Below, one piece after another: positions 19,796 to 27,955 of a stretch of DNA of 64,000 nt. Origin of the DNA: Aureococcus anophagefferens (taxonomy: Eukaryota; Sar; Pelagophyceae; Pelagomonadales; Pelagomonadaceae); contig NW_008705563.1 of NCBI RefSeq assembly GCF_000186865.1, forward strand, positions 1,917,841-1,981,840. The letters run 5' to 3'. The translations under genes and the position numbers were made by a program. The notes under the pieces were generated by a model. That model was given only the letters and a program-made list of their open reading frames with translations. It had not been told where the DNA came from and made no database searches. Positions within the stretch are counted from its first letter, which is position 1. Every line of letters begins with the position of its first letter.

Positions 19796-21244
19796 TCAGC
19801 GCTTCGTCGCCTTGCGGACGCGGCCGCGCTTCGAGACCGTGGCGACGGCCTCGGCAGGCTCGGGCTCGGGCGCGGCGCGCTTCGGGGCGCGCTTCGGCGC
19901 TTTGGCCGCGGGCTTCTTGGCCGCGGGCGGCTTCGCCTTCGCCTTCGCCTTCGTGACCGTCTTCTTCTTTGCCGGCGCGGCCTTGGCCTTCGCGGGCGCC
20001 TTGGCCCTGGCGGGCGCGGCCGGGAGCGCCGCCGGCGCCGTGCCCGCGGCCGCGGCGTAGTCCTGGTCGGACGCGAGCGCGGCGAGGCCGTTGCCGCGGA
20101 AGCCCGCGGAGAAGGAGCTGATCTCCATGGGCTTGGCCGCCGCGTCGACGTCGCCGCCCTCGATGCCGAGCCGGAGGTCGTGGATCGACATGAGCGTGAC
20201 GTTCGCCGCGCGCGCCTTGCTCACCTTGGACATGCCCGGCTCCTTGCCGACGATGAGGATGTCCGTCTTGCCGGACACGGAGCCCGTGACGCGGCCCCCG
20301 AAGGACTCGACCATGGCCTTGACGCGGTCCTTGCCGAGGTTGAGGCCCGCGCCGCCGCCGACCTCGGGGAAGACGCCCGTCATGACGCAGGTCTTGCCCG
20401 CGAGGCAGTTGGGCGCGACGGAGTCCGCGGGCCGCGGCACGACGAAGTGCTGGCGGCCCGCGACGACGACGGCGCCCGCCGCGGCGGCGGCCGGCGGCGG
20501 CGGCGGCGCGGCCGCGGCCGCGGCGGCGGCCGCGCCCGCCGGCGGCGGCGCGCGGCGCTTCGTGAGCTTCGCCCAGGTCGACTTGTCCATGCAGTGCGCC
20601 ACGAACGCCGCGCGGTCCGCGTCGTTGAGCTCCGACACGCCGCAGATCGTGACCTCGTTCATGCGCGCGAGCGCGGCCTCGAAGGCCGCGGCGTCGCCGT
20701 CGGCGGGCAGGCCCTCCCAGACGCGGCTCGGCACGCGCCAGGCCGCGAGGATGTTCCAGCGGCCGTAGGAGCCGCTCTCTTCGTTCATGGAGCCGACGCG
20801 GACCGCGCCCTTGGGGATGGGCTCGTGCGTCTTGACGCACTTGGACCGGTCGGACCGCGCGGGCTCGACGCGGTAGGTCGGCACGTCCCAGTTCGATGCC
20901 TCGTAGTAGAAGTCCCAGCTCTTGAAGCCGCCCTCGGCGGCCTCGGCGGCCTCGAAGGCCGTCGCCTCGCGGTCGAAGTCCGCGCGCGTGTCCTTCTCGA
21001 CGGCGAAGGAGTCGACCTTCTTCTTGTCGAAGTAGCCGCGCAGCACCTCGAAGGACGCGTTGACCTCGCGGAAAGTTGCCGCGTCGCCGCCCTTGTCGGG
21101 GTGCGCCACGAGGATCTTGCGGTGGTAGGCCTTCTTGATGACTTTGAATTCGTCCTCGATGTTGCCGCAGGCCGCGAAGGCGCTGGCGCTGTCGACGTCG
21201 AAGGACGCGAGGCACTTGGCGATGGTCGCGCCGCGGGCGGGCAT
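19796..21244 (-). CDS. DnaJ - PARP-finger-like - BRCT protein (tandem paralog)
   Basis: 482 residues, intronless. It is collinear with the neighbouring 732-residue protein: J domain (ILVAHPDKGG, HPD intact), PARP-finger-like block (YRVEPARSDRSKCVK, KGAVRVGSM), and BRCT (GKTCVMTGVFPEVGG, SFGGRVTGSVSGKTDI, SKVSKARAANVTL). The PADR1 ribbon is absent and the BRCT runs straight into an Ala/Lys/Pro-rich basic tail ending in the same RGRVRKATKR. The DNA stays near identical over long stretches, so the duplication is recent. Both introns of the neighbour are missing here. Role as for the neighbour: nuclear DNA maintenance, inferred. Confidence 0.8.
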   Translation of the reverse strand: MPARGATIAKCLASFDVDSASAFAACGNIEDEFKVIKKAYHRKILVAHPDKGGDAATFREVNASFEVLRGYFDKKKVDSFAVEKDTRADFDREATAFEAAEAAEGGFKSWDFYYEASNWDVPTYRVEPARSDRSKCVKTHEPIPKGAVRVGSMNEESGSYGRWNILAAWRVPSRVWEGLPADGDAAAFEAALARMNEVTICGVSELNDADRAAFVAHCMDKSTWAKLTKRRAPPPAGAAAAAAAAAPPPPPAAAAAGAVVVAGRQHFVVPRPADSVAPNCLAGKTCVMTGVFPEVGGGAGLNLGKDRVKAMVESFGGRVTGSVSGKTDILIVGKEPGMSKVSKARAANVTLMSIHDLRLGIEGGDVDAAAKPMEISSFSAGFRGNGLAALASDQDYAAAAGTAPAALPAAPARAKAPAKAKAAPAKKKTVTKAKAKAKPPAAKKPAAKAPKRAPKRAAPEPEPAEAVATVSKRGRVRKATKR

Positions 21245-21554
21245 GGTGGTGCGTTCGGCTGCTCGACCGCGCGGCTGGCGCGAGCTATCTTAAATCTGCG
21301 ATTGTTTTTGCCACCGGCAAGATGTGCACTTTTCAACATAGCAAGTTGCACTCTCGCGCCGGTCCCAAGGGGAACTCTATTAAGCCTGGGGATGCAACTT
21401 AACGATGGACGGCCGCGCGAGCTCTGTCCAAGGGGGACTCTCTTAATCCCCTTGCCGGTCCGCTCAGGCTGCAGGCCTCGCCGCCGCCCGCGTGAGCAGG
21501 GATGGCAGCACCCCCACCGTAGCAGCACACACGCGCCAAGAAACAACCACACTT
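21245..21554. other. Intergenic with paired direct repeat
   Basis: Upstream of the DnaJ/BRCT gene and downstream of the next gene. Two related 22-nt blocks, CCAAGGGGAACTCTATTAAG at ~21365 and CCAAGGGGGACTCTCTTAAT at ~21428, may be promoter elements or a short duplication. No gene seen. Confidence 0.5.
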
Positions 21555-22687
21555 TTACTGCGTACTCCTCGAGTTGTCCTCCGTGGTCGTCTCGTTTCGC
21601 TCCTCGTAGTACTGGACCAGCGAGCCGTGGATGCTCTCGACGTCGTCGCCCGTGTGGAACCAGGTGTAGTCGCAGCTCGCCTCCTGCTTGTAGTAGTAGA
21701 CGTCTCCGTCCTTGAGCACGCCGGCGGCGACCATGGCCTTCTTGACGAGCTTCTCGAACTTCTTGTCGTACTCGTAGGACTCCTTGAGGATCCACGGGAT
21801 GCCCTTGCGCGTGATCGTCACCGCGGGGCCGCAGAAGTAGAAGCCGAACCACTTCTCGCCCTTGTAGGTCCCGACGGCGAAGACGGAGCTCCAGAAGCGC
21901 GAGTACATGTCCGTGTTCGTGCCGTCCCCATCCTCGTTCTTCCACACGCCCTTGTAGTCGTCGAGCTGGTAGTTGCCCGTGTAGTTCCACCAGTAGTTCG
22001 TGCCCTCGGACGTGTACATCATCTCCTGGTTCATGACGTGGGCGCCCTTGTCCGGGAGCTCGAACTTCATCTGCGGGCACGAGCCTGGGCAGGAAAAGAG
22101 TGCGAAATTCCCAACTTCAAAGGCTCCTATCTCGGTCATGTTCCACTCGTTCCGGTTGATTCTTGGACGAGCGATCATCTCTCGGAGCGCTCTCGAAGCG
22201 TGGATCCTTTCTCTCGAACAATCGCGCGGAACCCTCACATTGAAGTGACGTTGAATCACTCTTTTCCTGCTCTGGCACGAGAACCGACGGCGTTGTCGGA
22301 CCGCGGCACGTTGCCCGCGATGACGTACCAGTCGCCGGCGATGGAGCCCCAGTCGCCCTTCTTGTACTCCTTGGGCACCGTGGGCTCGCCGTTCTTGCAC
22401 TCGTAGAGCTTCTCGCCCCAGGCGCCGCCGGGCAGGCCCGTATCGAAGTCGTCGTCGACGCCGACGAGCCGGAACTCGAAGTCGTCGCCGCCCTGGCGCG
22501 ACCAGCCCACGGCGGCGACGCCGAAGACGACGGCGACGGCGACGAGGCTCGCCTTCCAGACGCCGCGGCGCCGCGGGGCCGCGGCGGCCTCCGGCGCGAC
22601 GCCGCGGCGCCGCGGGGGCGCGGCGGCCTCCGGCGCGATGGGCCCCTTCTTCTCCGGCCTCACGACCAGCGGCGTCTCGGCATCCAT
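21555..22687 (-). CDS. Membrane-anchored lipocalin-like protein, split by an introner
   Basis: Exons 22285-22687 and 21555-22084 give ~310 residues. A Pro/Arg-rich cytosolic N-terminus with two PPRRRGV-type repeats precedes one membrane span (SLVAVAVVFGVAAVGW), so type II topology or a signal anchor. The lumenal part contains IAGDWYVIAGN, matching the lipocalin GxW start, then alternating beta-strand-like segments rich in aromatic residues (NYWWNYTGNYQL, GEKWFGFYFCG) and a helical C-terminal stretch (YDKKFEKLVKKAMVAAG). It is reminiscent of violaxanthin de-epoxidase-type lipocalins, but I cannot confirm that. Joining V-G across the intron to SCPQMKF restores the presumed pre-insertion reading. 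Confidence 0.6.
22085..22284 (-). mobile_element. Introner (200 nt) in lipocalin-like gene
   Basis: Downstream target copy is GCTCGTGC (22077-22084). The upstream copy reads G-TT-CTCGTGC, the same target with a 2-nt TT insertion after the first base, which turns a GC donor into GT. Ends in gene sense are CAGAGCAGGAAAAGAG and CTCTTTTCCTGCCCAG. Internal sequence reads GTGATTCAACGTC first in gene sense. Confidence 0.88.
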
Positions 22688-22830
22688 GCTGCCCAGGCTG
22701 ACACCACCAAAAAACTGCTTGTTCAACCCATATCTGTGATGTTGAAGCTCCGTCCCGCGTGGAAGCGTCAATAACGCCCCGGCCCCGGCCCGCGACGGCG
22801 AGCCGGCCGGAAAACTCGCGCCTCCGTGCC

Positions 22831-23439
22831 TTAGGCGGGCGTCGACGCCTTCGCGGCCTCCGCGGCCTTTGCGGCCTCCTGCTCCTTGAGCTGCTCCTTG
22901 AGGTAGGGCAGGGACTCGGGGATGTCGTCGGGGAAGTTGAGGAGGCTCGCGGCGGCCGTGCCGAGCTTGGACCAGATCGCGCGGTCGTAGGCGCGCGCGG
23001 CGTCCTCGGGCGCGGCGAAGGAGCCGAGGTGGATCGGCTGGCCCGCGATGGAGATCTGGGAGTACCAGGCGTTGATGGAGCCCTGGTAGACGCCGCGGTA
23101 CTTCTTGAGCGTCGGCGCGTGCTTGGGCCGCTGCTCGCGGTCGCGCTCGAGGAAGCCCGCGCACTCGGCGACGAAGTCCTTGTCGAAGTCGAGCGACTTG
23201 AGCGCGACGACGACGTCCTGGGGCGAGATGGTCTGGCGCTTGTTGTCCTTGCAGATCTGCACCGCCGCCGCCGTCAGGTAGAGGCTGAAGAGGCCGCCGG
23301 CGCGCGCGATGGCCGCGTGGACGCGGTCGTCCTTGCCCACGCCGTCGAACCACTTGGCCACGGCCTTGGCGATGGCGCCGCGGGGGAGCTCGAACTCGAG
23401 GCACGTGTCGTGAGCGAGGGCCTCGGCCGTCGCGTCCAT
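22831..23439 (-). CDS. POLE3/Dpb4-type histone fold fused to an AP2 domain
   Basis: 202 residues. Residues ~18-95 are a histone fold of the POLE3/Dpb4/NF-YB class (LPRGAIAKAVAKWF, AAIARAGGLFSLYLTAAA, RQTISPQDVVVALKSLDF). Residues ~115-175 are an AP2/ERF-like DNA-binding domain: KKYRGVYQGSINAWYSQI, LGSFAAPEDAARAYDRA, LLNFPDD. An Ala/Glu/Lys tail follows. Histone-fold partners of this class heterodimerise (POLE4/CHRAC15-like) in DNA polymerase epsilon or chromatin remodellers; AP2 domains bind DNA in plants and algae. The fusion suggests a sequence-directed chromatin or replication factor. Single exon; divergent from 23648. Confidence 0.85.
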   Translation of the reverse strand: MDATAEALAHDTCLEFELPRGAIAKAVAKWFDGVGKDDRVHAAIARAGGLFSLYLTAAAVQICKDNKRQTISPQDVVVALKSLDFDKDFVAECAGFLERDREQRPKHAPTLKKYRGVYQGSINAWYSQISIAGQPIHLGSFAAPEDAARAYDRAIWSKLGTAAASLLNFPDDIPESLPYLKEQLKEQEAAKAAEAAKASTPA

Positions 23440-23647
23440 GGCGGTGGGGTGTGCGGCGCGGAGCCGGGGGCGCGCGTCGAATTCCTTACGCGATCAGCAC
23501 GCGACTCCCATAAGCTCGCGACGCAAAGAGCAGGGTCAATGTTCACCTGCACCAATCTTCATGTTGACCCCTGTCAAAGCGCGCGGTAACGAGCTGTAGA
23601 GCGCCCGCAGCGGCGCCTGCGAGTGGTCGTCGCCCCTCGCCACCACC

Positions 23648-24448
23648 ATGGCGGAGGCGGCGCCGGCCAAGGCGGCGCCGGCCAAGGCCGGCGAGAAGGA
23701 CGGTGCGAAGGCGGACGAGAAGGCGCCGACGAGCGACCTCAAGAAGATGCTGGGCATGTCGGCCTACGAGGTCATCCAGGAGATGCAGAAGGCGAAGCCG
23801 CGGGCGTCCGTGAGCCGCATCGTCTACGCCGCGTCCCTCGCCGAGGGCACGAGCCAGGAGGCCTGCGTGAGAGCGCACGGCCAGATCTGGGCCGCGCTGA
23901 AAGAAGAAGAAAAAACGTCGGTCTACGAGGGCCACCCGGACATGGAGGCCACGGGCCTGCTCCTCGTCCACGCGACGGCCGTCGTCCACGTCTTCGAGAC
24001 CAAGTGCCCCAACGCGCTCGAGTTCCTCAAGCGGGCAAAGGAGCTGCCCTTCCTCGACGCGGCGACGACGCGCGTGATCTTCCAGTCCGAGGACTGCCCC
24101 GAGCGCTACTTCAAGGACTGGAAGGCCTGCAAGGTCGCGTCGAAGCGCGAGGACTTCGAGGTCGAGGCCGACGCCGACGCCTGCGACCTCGCGTGGGACG
24201 TCTACACCGCGCTCCTCAAGATCAACGAGACGATGCTCAAGCGCAACGAGAAGGACGCGATGAAGTCCTGCGCGGACTACGTGCCGAGCCACGAGAAGCT
24301 CACGGCCTTCTCCAAGAGCGACAAGTGGTTCTCCCTCGCGGAGTACATCGAGTTCTTCTGCGACCCCGTCTACGTCGAGCTCGAGTCCGAGAAGGCGTGG
24401 CCCGTCCAGAAGTTCGAGAAGATCACGGGCTACCTCAACGAGGAGTAA
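23648..24448 (+). CDS. BLUF-like fold protein (TEX47-like)
   Basis: 266 residues. A Lys/Ala-rich leader of ~35 residues is followed by segments that align in order with a BLUF/ferredoxin-like fold: SRIVYAASL (first strand with the Tyr), EATGLLLVHATAVVHVFE (strands 2-3), and a closing RVIFQSEDCPERYFKDW. The flavin-contacting Gln of true BLUF photoreceptors (FxQVLEG) is replaced by VVHVFET, so photoactivity is doubtful; TEX47-type relatives share this. The last ~100 residues are helical and uncharacterised. Fold assignment is by pattern only. It is convergent with the gene at 24456, with 7 nt between stop codons. Confidence 0.5.
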   Translation: MAEAAPAKAAPAKAGEKDGAKADEKAPTSDLKKMLGMSAYEVIQEMQKAKPRASVSRIVYAASLAEGTSQEACVRAHGQIWAALKEEEKTSVYEGHPDMEATGLLLVHATAVVHVFETKCPNALEFLKRAKELPFLDAATTRVIFQSEDCPERYFKDWKACKVASKREDFEVEADADACDLAWDVYTALLKINETMLKRNEKDAMKSCADYVPSHEKLTAFSKSDKWFSLAEYIEFFCDPVYVELESEKAWPVQKFEKITGYLNEE

Positions 24449-24455
24449 ACTGGTC

Positions 24456-25351
24456 TTACAGCTCGATGTGGTCGCTGAGCACGGCGCCGTTGGGCACGCC
24501 CGTGAACCGGTCCCAGCCGAGCCGCGGCCGGAAGTGGACGAAGATGTTGTCGTAGGACGCGCCGTTGAGCGGGACGAGGCGGCCGTGGATGCTCTTGCTG
24601 GACTCGTAGAGCACCATCTCGCCGGGCTTCATGACCACCGCGTGCACGTCGCCGCCGTGGTCCCGGATCTGGAGCGGCCAGTCCTCGTCGACGTCCTGGT
24701 CCACGTTGAGGATCGCGCTGACCGCGTGCGTCGCGACGACGTCGACGTGCGCCTGGAGCGTCGACCCGTTCGTGTAGCGCCGGATGCCGTAGACGGACGT
24801 CGGCACGAGGCCGCCCCACTTGGGGCCGATCCACGCCTCGAGGATGGCCCGGCACGCGTCGTTCACCTGGGTCCGGACCTTGGGCGGCACGGGCAGCGAG
24901 TACGTGGGGTGCGCGCCGCAGTTGTTGATGTAGCCGCGGACGCAGCCTTCGCGCGCAGGTCGCCGCGCGCGACCTTGTCGTCGCGCGCGGCGAGGAGCGC
25001 CGCGTGGACGTCCCGCGGGATGGGCCGGACGGCGAACCCGACGTCGGTGAACGCGGGCACCGTCGGCGGCTGGTCCCGGTTGATGCGCGCGTTGTTCGCG
25101 AAGGTGTCGCGGTCGTGGCCGTTCATCTCCTCGGCCCAGAGGTCCACCGTGAAGCCCAGAGCGTCGACGCGCGACCCGCAGGTGCCGCAGGCCGGCGCGC
25201 AGGACTCGTGCATGTAGTTCGGATTCGCGTCGCACTCGCCGAGGCGCGCCCAGTTGGCGCACTCCGCGTGCTCGTCGCGGCAGACGGGCCGCGCGAGCGC
25301 GGACGCGGCGATGGCGAACGCGAGGGCCATTCTCTGGTGGCCGCCCGTCAT
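24456..25351 (-). CDS. ShKT-domain prolyl 4-hydroxylase (frame break near 24945)
   Basis: Signal peptide, then a six-Cys ShKT domain (CRDEHAECANWARLGEC, then MHESCAPACGTC), then a P4H catalytic domain: HVD iron ligands in LQAHVDVVATHAV, distal His in SSKSIHGR, and DNIFVHFRPR at the end. Such proteins hydroxylate prolines in secretory-pathway proteins, with Fe(II), ascorbate and 2-oxoglutarate. The two halves are in different frames: the first reads through ARGDLR and the second opens at EGCVRGYINNC. Either one base is missing or extra in the GCGCGCG run near 24945, or a 38-nt GC-AG intron (about 24939-24976) lies there. Catalytic residues are intact, so I favour sequence error or tiny intron over a dead gene. 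Confidence 0.72.
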
Positions 25352-25604
25352 GGCTCGACGTCTACGCGAGCGCGCTCGACGCGTCGTCGATCCAGGTCCT
25401 CTACGCGGCCTCGATGGCGCAGCGCGTCGTCGATCCAGGTCCTCTACGGCGGGGCCGAGCGCAGCTACGCATCGGCTGCGACAGGAATTTGCCGCAACAG
25501 GTTCTTGATCATCAAGTTGATGCATATGTTAGCTGAAAATAAAACCGCGGGCAGGAAGCGCTGTGCCATCGATCTCCGCGAGCGGCTGCCCCGCGGTGCG
25601 GTGC

Positions 25605-26927
25605 ATGCACATGAGGGTCCAGCCGACGACGACGCCGACGCTGCTGCGCATGGAGCAGCAGTTCGGCGGGAACTGGGCGCCGCCGCCCGAGGAGCCCAAG
25701 AAGCGGCGGAAGCCGCCGCGCTGCTCCTGGCTCCGCGACCTGCCCTGGCCCGTCCGGGCCGTCGGCGCCGTCATGTTCGTCCTGTTCCTCGTCGACGCGC
25801 TCCTGAGCGGCGACGCCGAGTTCGCCGGCGAGCCCATGTCCGTCATGGTCCTCGCGGCGCTGGGCTCCGGCACGTTCTCGCTCGCGCGGAGCCTCCGGCT
25901 GAAGGGCCTCGACGTGTCGCACGAGGCGACGGACGGCGTCGACGGCGTCGTGTCCTGGGCCCACGCGCTCCTCTACGTCCGCGGCCGCCACCCGGGCGTC
26001 GGCCCCAACGGCACGGACCCGCTCTGCGCGGAGTTCTTCCCCTGGCCCACGTGGCACGTGCAAAGCGTCGCGCCCGTCGAGCGCCTCGTCTGCGGCGACG
26101 CCGAGTGGGCGCCCTACCTCGACGCCGAGGACCGCAAGGCGCAGGCCAAGTGCTGGAAGAAGACTTGTGATGATGTCTTAGGGCCCATGCGGGGCTGCGC
26201 GGCGCGGGCGCCGGGCCGGCGCGACGACGGCGCGGACGACGACCGGTGCCCGCTGCCCGTCGCGCCGCGGCCCGTGGTCGTCGCGCGGCACCCCCTGCGC
26301 ACCATCGAGTCGCTCGTCGCGGGCTTCTGCCCCGTGTCCGAGACGACGGGCCGCGCGGCCGCGGCCGCCGGGCCCCACTTCGTGCCCGGGCCCGCGAGGG
26401 CCGCGGCCGCGCTCCTCGGGCCCGACGCGCCGCGGCCGCTGGACCTCGACCACCTCGCGACCGTCTCCTGCGCGGAGGCGCTCGCGCGCTACTGGCGGGC
26501 CTACTACGCGGCCCTGCTGCCCCTCGTCGACGCCGGCGACGCGTCCCTCGTCGCCCGCGAGGACGCGGACGCGACCTGCGCCGTCGTCGACGCAGCGGCG
26601 CAGCCGGACCGGCCGTGGCCCGAGAACCCGCGGCTCGCCGCCGCGAAGCGCGCCTGCGCGGGGAAACGCTTCGCGTCGCTCCGCGTGCTCCTGCCCTTCC
26701 TCCGCCAGGAGCTCAAGGACTTTTTGCGCGACGGCTGGAACAACGACTACGACAACCACCTCAACGGGCCGAAGAAGGCGACGGGCCTCCGGGGCCTCGG
26801 GCGGACCCGCCACGACGCGCCGCCCCACGTCGACCTGTCCTGGGCCGACCTCCGGGCCTGGGACCCGGCGCTCGCCGCCGACATCGCGGCCATCGCGCGC
26901 CGCTTCGGCTACGACGACGCGCCGTAA
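25605..26927 (+). CDS. Type II membrane sulfotransferase-like protein
   Basis: 440 residues. A cytosolic basic stretch (EPKKRRKPPRCSW) precedes a membrane span (VRAVGAVMFVLFLVDALL), a Golgi type II layout. The following VLAALGSGTFSLARSL has the position and form of a PAPS 5'-phosphosulfate loop, and VVVARHPLRTIESLVAGF fits the 3'-phosphate element (R-x-P-x-x-x-x-x-S). Cys pairs (CWKKTCDD, CAAR) may form lumenal disulfides. Acceptor unknown. The family call rests on these two motifs and topology. The start at 25605 was taken as the first ATG; 25650 is an alternative that keeps the span. Confidence 0.62.
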   Translation: MHMRVQPTTTPTLLRMEQQFGGNWAPPPEEPKKRRKPPRCSWLRDLPWPVRAVGAVMFVLFLVDALLSGDAEFAGEPMSVMVLAALGSGTFSLARSLRLKGLDVSHEATDGVDGVVSWAHALLYVRGRHPGVGPNGTDPLCAEFFPWPTWHVQSVAPVERLVCGDAEWAPYLDAEDRKAQAKCWKKTCDDVLGPMRGCAARAPGRRDDGADDDRCPLPVAPRPVVVARHPLRTIESLVAGFCPVSETTGRAAAAAGPHFVPGPARAAAALLGPDAPRPLDLDHLATVSCAEALARYWRAYYAALLPLVDAGDASLVAREDADATCAVVDAAAQPDRPWPENPRLAAAKRACAGKRFASLRVLLPFLRQELKDFLRDGWNNDYDNHLNGPKKATGLRGLGRTRHDAPPHVDLSWADLRAWDPALAADIAAIARRFGYDDAP

Positions 26928-27089
26928 CAGGCGTTTGGTTGAAGTGCTCGTTGCAGTGCTCTCTCAACCCAGCGGGAGAGCGCATGGCCATCGCCTCGAC
27001 GCCGGCGACCGGTGCTCGCTGAGGCTGGGGTCGTCGACCGCGACGAAAGCTGCTGGGGTCGTCGCTCGCACAGCACGAGAAAAAAGACC

Positions 27090-27950
27090 ATGGCATCCTG
27101 GACGACGCGGGACGCCGAGGCGTCGCGGCAGAAGGTCGCGGCGGGGACCGCGTTGACGGCGGACCCCGACGCGGACCGCTGGGCCATGATCCGGGCCTTC
27201 GCCGTGACGCTGGCGGACTTTTGGGCGGCGCACAAGTACGACTTCAGCAAGTTCTGGATCGAGCTCGACGCCGACGCGCGCCGCAACCTGCTGCTCACGG
27301 TGTCGCCCGCGATGCCCAAGTCCGTCGACGACCCGCGCTCGACCGCGGGCGAGGCCGTGCCCATCGCGCCCCTCGTGCCCGAGCTGAACCTCGCGGACCT
27401 CACGGTGTCCGCGAGGGCCATGCTCGCGCTCTTCGGCCAGCGCGCGCTCGGAGTCGACGCGCTCTGGGACCTGCAGACCGCGGACATCGTGTACGCGCAA
27501 AAGGTCATGGACCTCCCCGCGGCGACGCAGTTCCTCGCGCGCGACGCGCGGCGCCGCGCCGAGGGCGAGTGGCTGCCCGTGGACTCCGGCGCGGGGCCGC
27601 CGGACCCGAACCTCCAGCTCTTCGACGCGCACTTCGTCCGGGGCATGCTCGAGCGCGAGATGTTCCTCTGCTCGACGCTCGCGTCCGTCGCCGACGAGTA
27701 CCGCACGGAGGTCCTCAAGGACACGGACGTCTGCGTCGCGTCCGCGCCGGCCTGGGCGCCGCCGAAGCTCCGCACGGCCGAGGCCGCGGACCTCGCCGAC
27801 GCCTGGGACGCGTACCAGCGCGCCGCGGGGCTCAAGGGCGCGGACGCCGTCGAAAGCCCGGACGCGCCCGTCGACTCGCCGCCGCCGTCGCCGACGAAGG
27901 CCAAGCGGAAGAAGAAGAAGAAGAAGAAGGGGGCGAAGGCGAGTAGTTAG
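27090..27950 (+). CDS. Uncharacterised soluble protein
   Basis: 286 residues, not recognised. The body is helical with aromatic clusters (LADFWAAHKYDFSKFWIEL) and no signal peptide or membrane span. The end is an acidic/Pro stretch followed by a pure basic tail (KRKKKKKKKGAK), a possible nuclear or nucleolar signal. It converges with the helicase gene with only 5 nt between stop codons (27950 and 27956). Confidence 0.6.
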   Translation: MASWTTRDAEASRQKVAAGTALTADPDADRWAMIRAFAVTLADFWAAHKYDFSKFWIELDADARRNLLLTVSPAMPKSVDDPRSTAGEAVPIAPLVPELNLADLTVSARAMLALFGQRALGVDALWDLQTADIVYAQKVMDLPAATQFLARDARRRAEGEWLPVDSGAGPPDPNLQLFDAHFVRGMLEREMFLCSTLASVADEYRTEVLKDTDVCVASAPAWAPPKLRTAEAADLADAWDAYQRAAGLKGADAVESPDAPVDSPPPSPTKAKRKKKKKKKGAKASS

Positions 27951-27955
27951 CTTCC

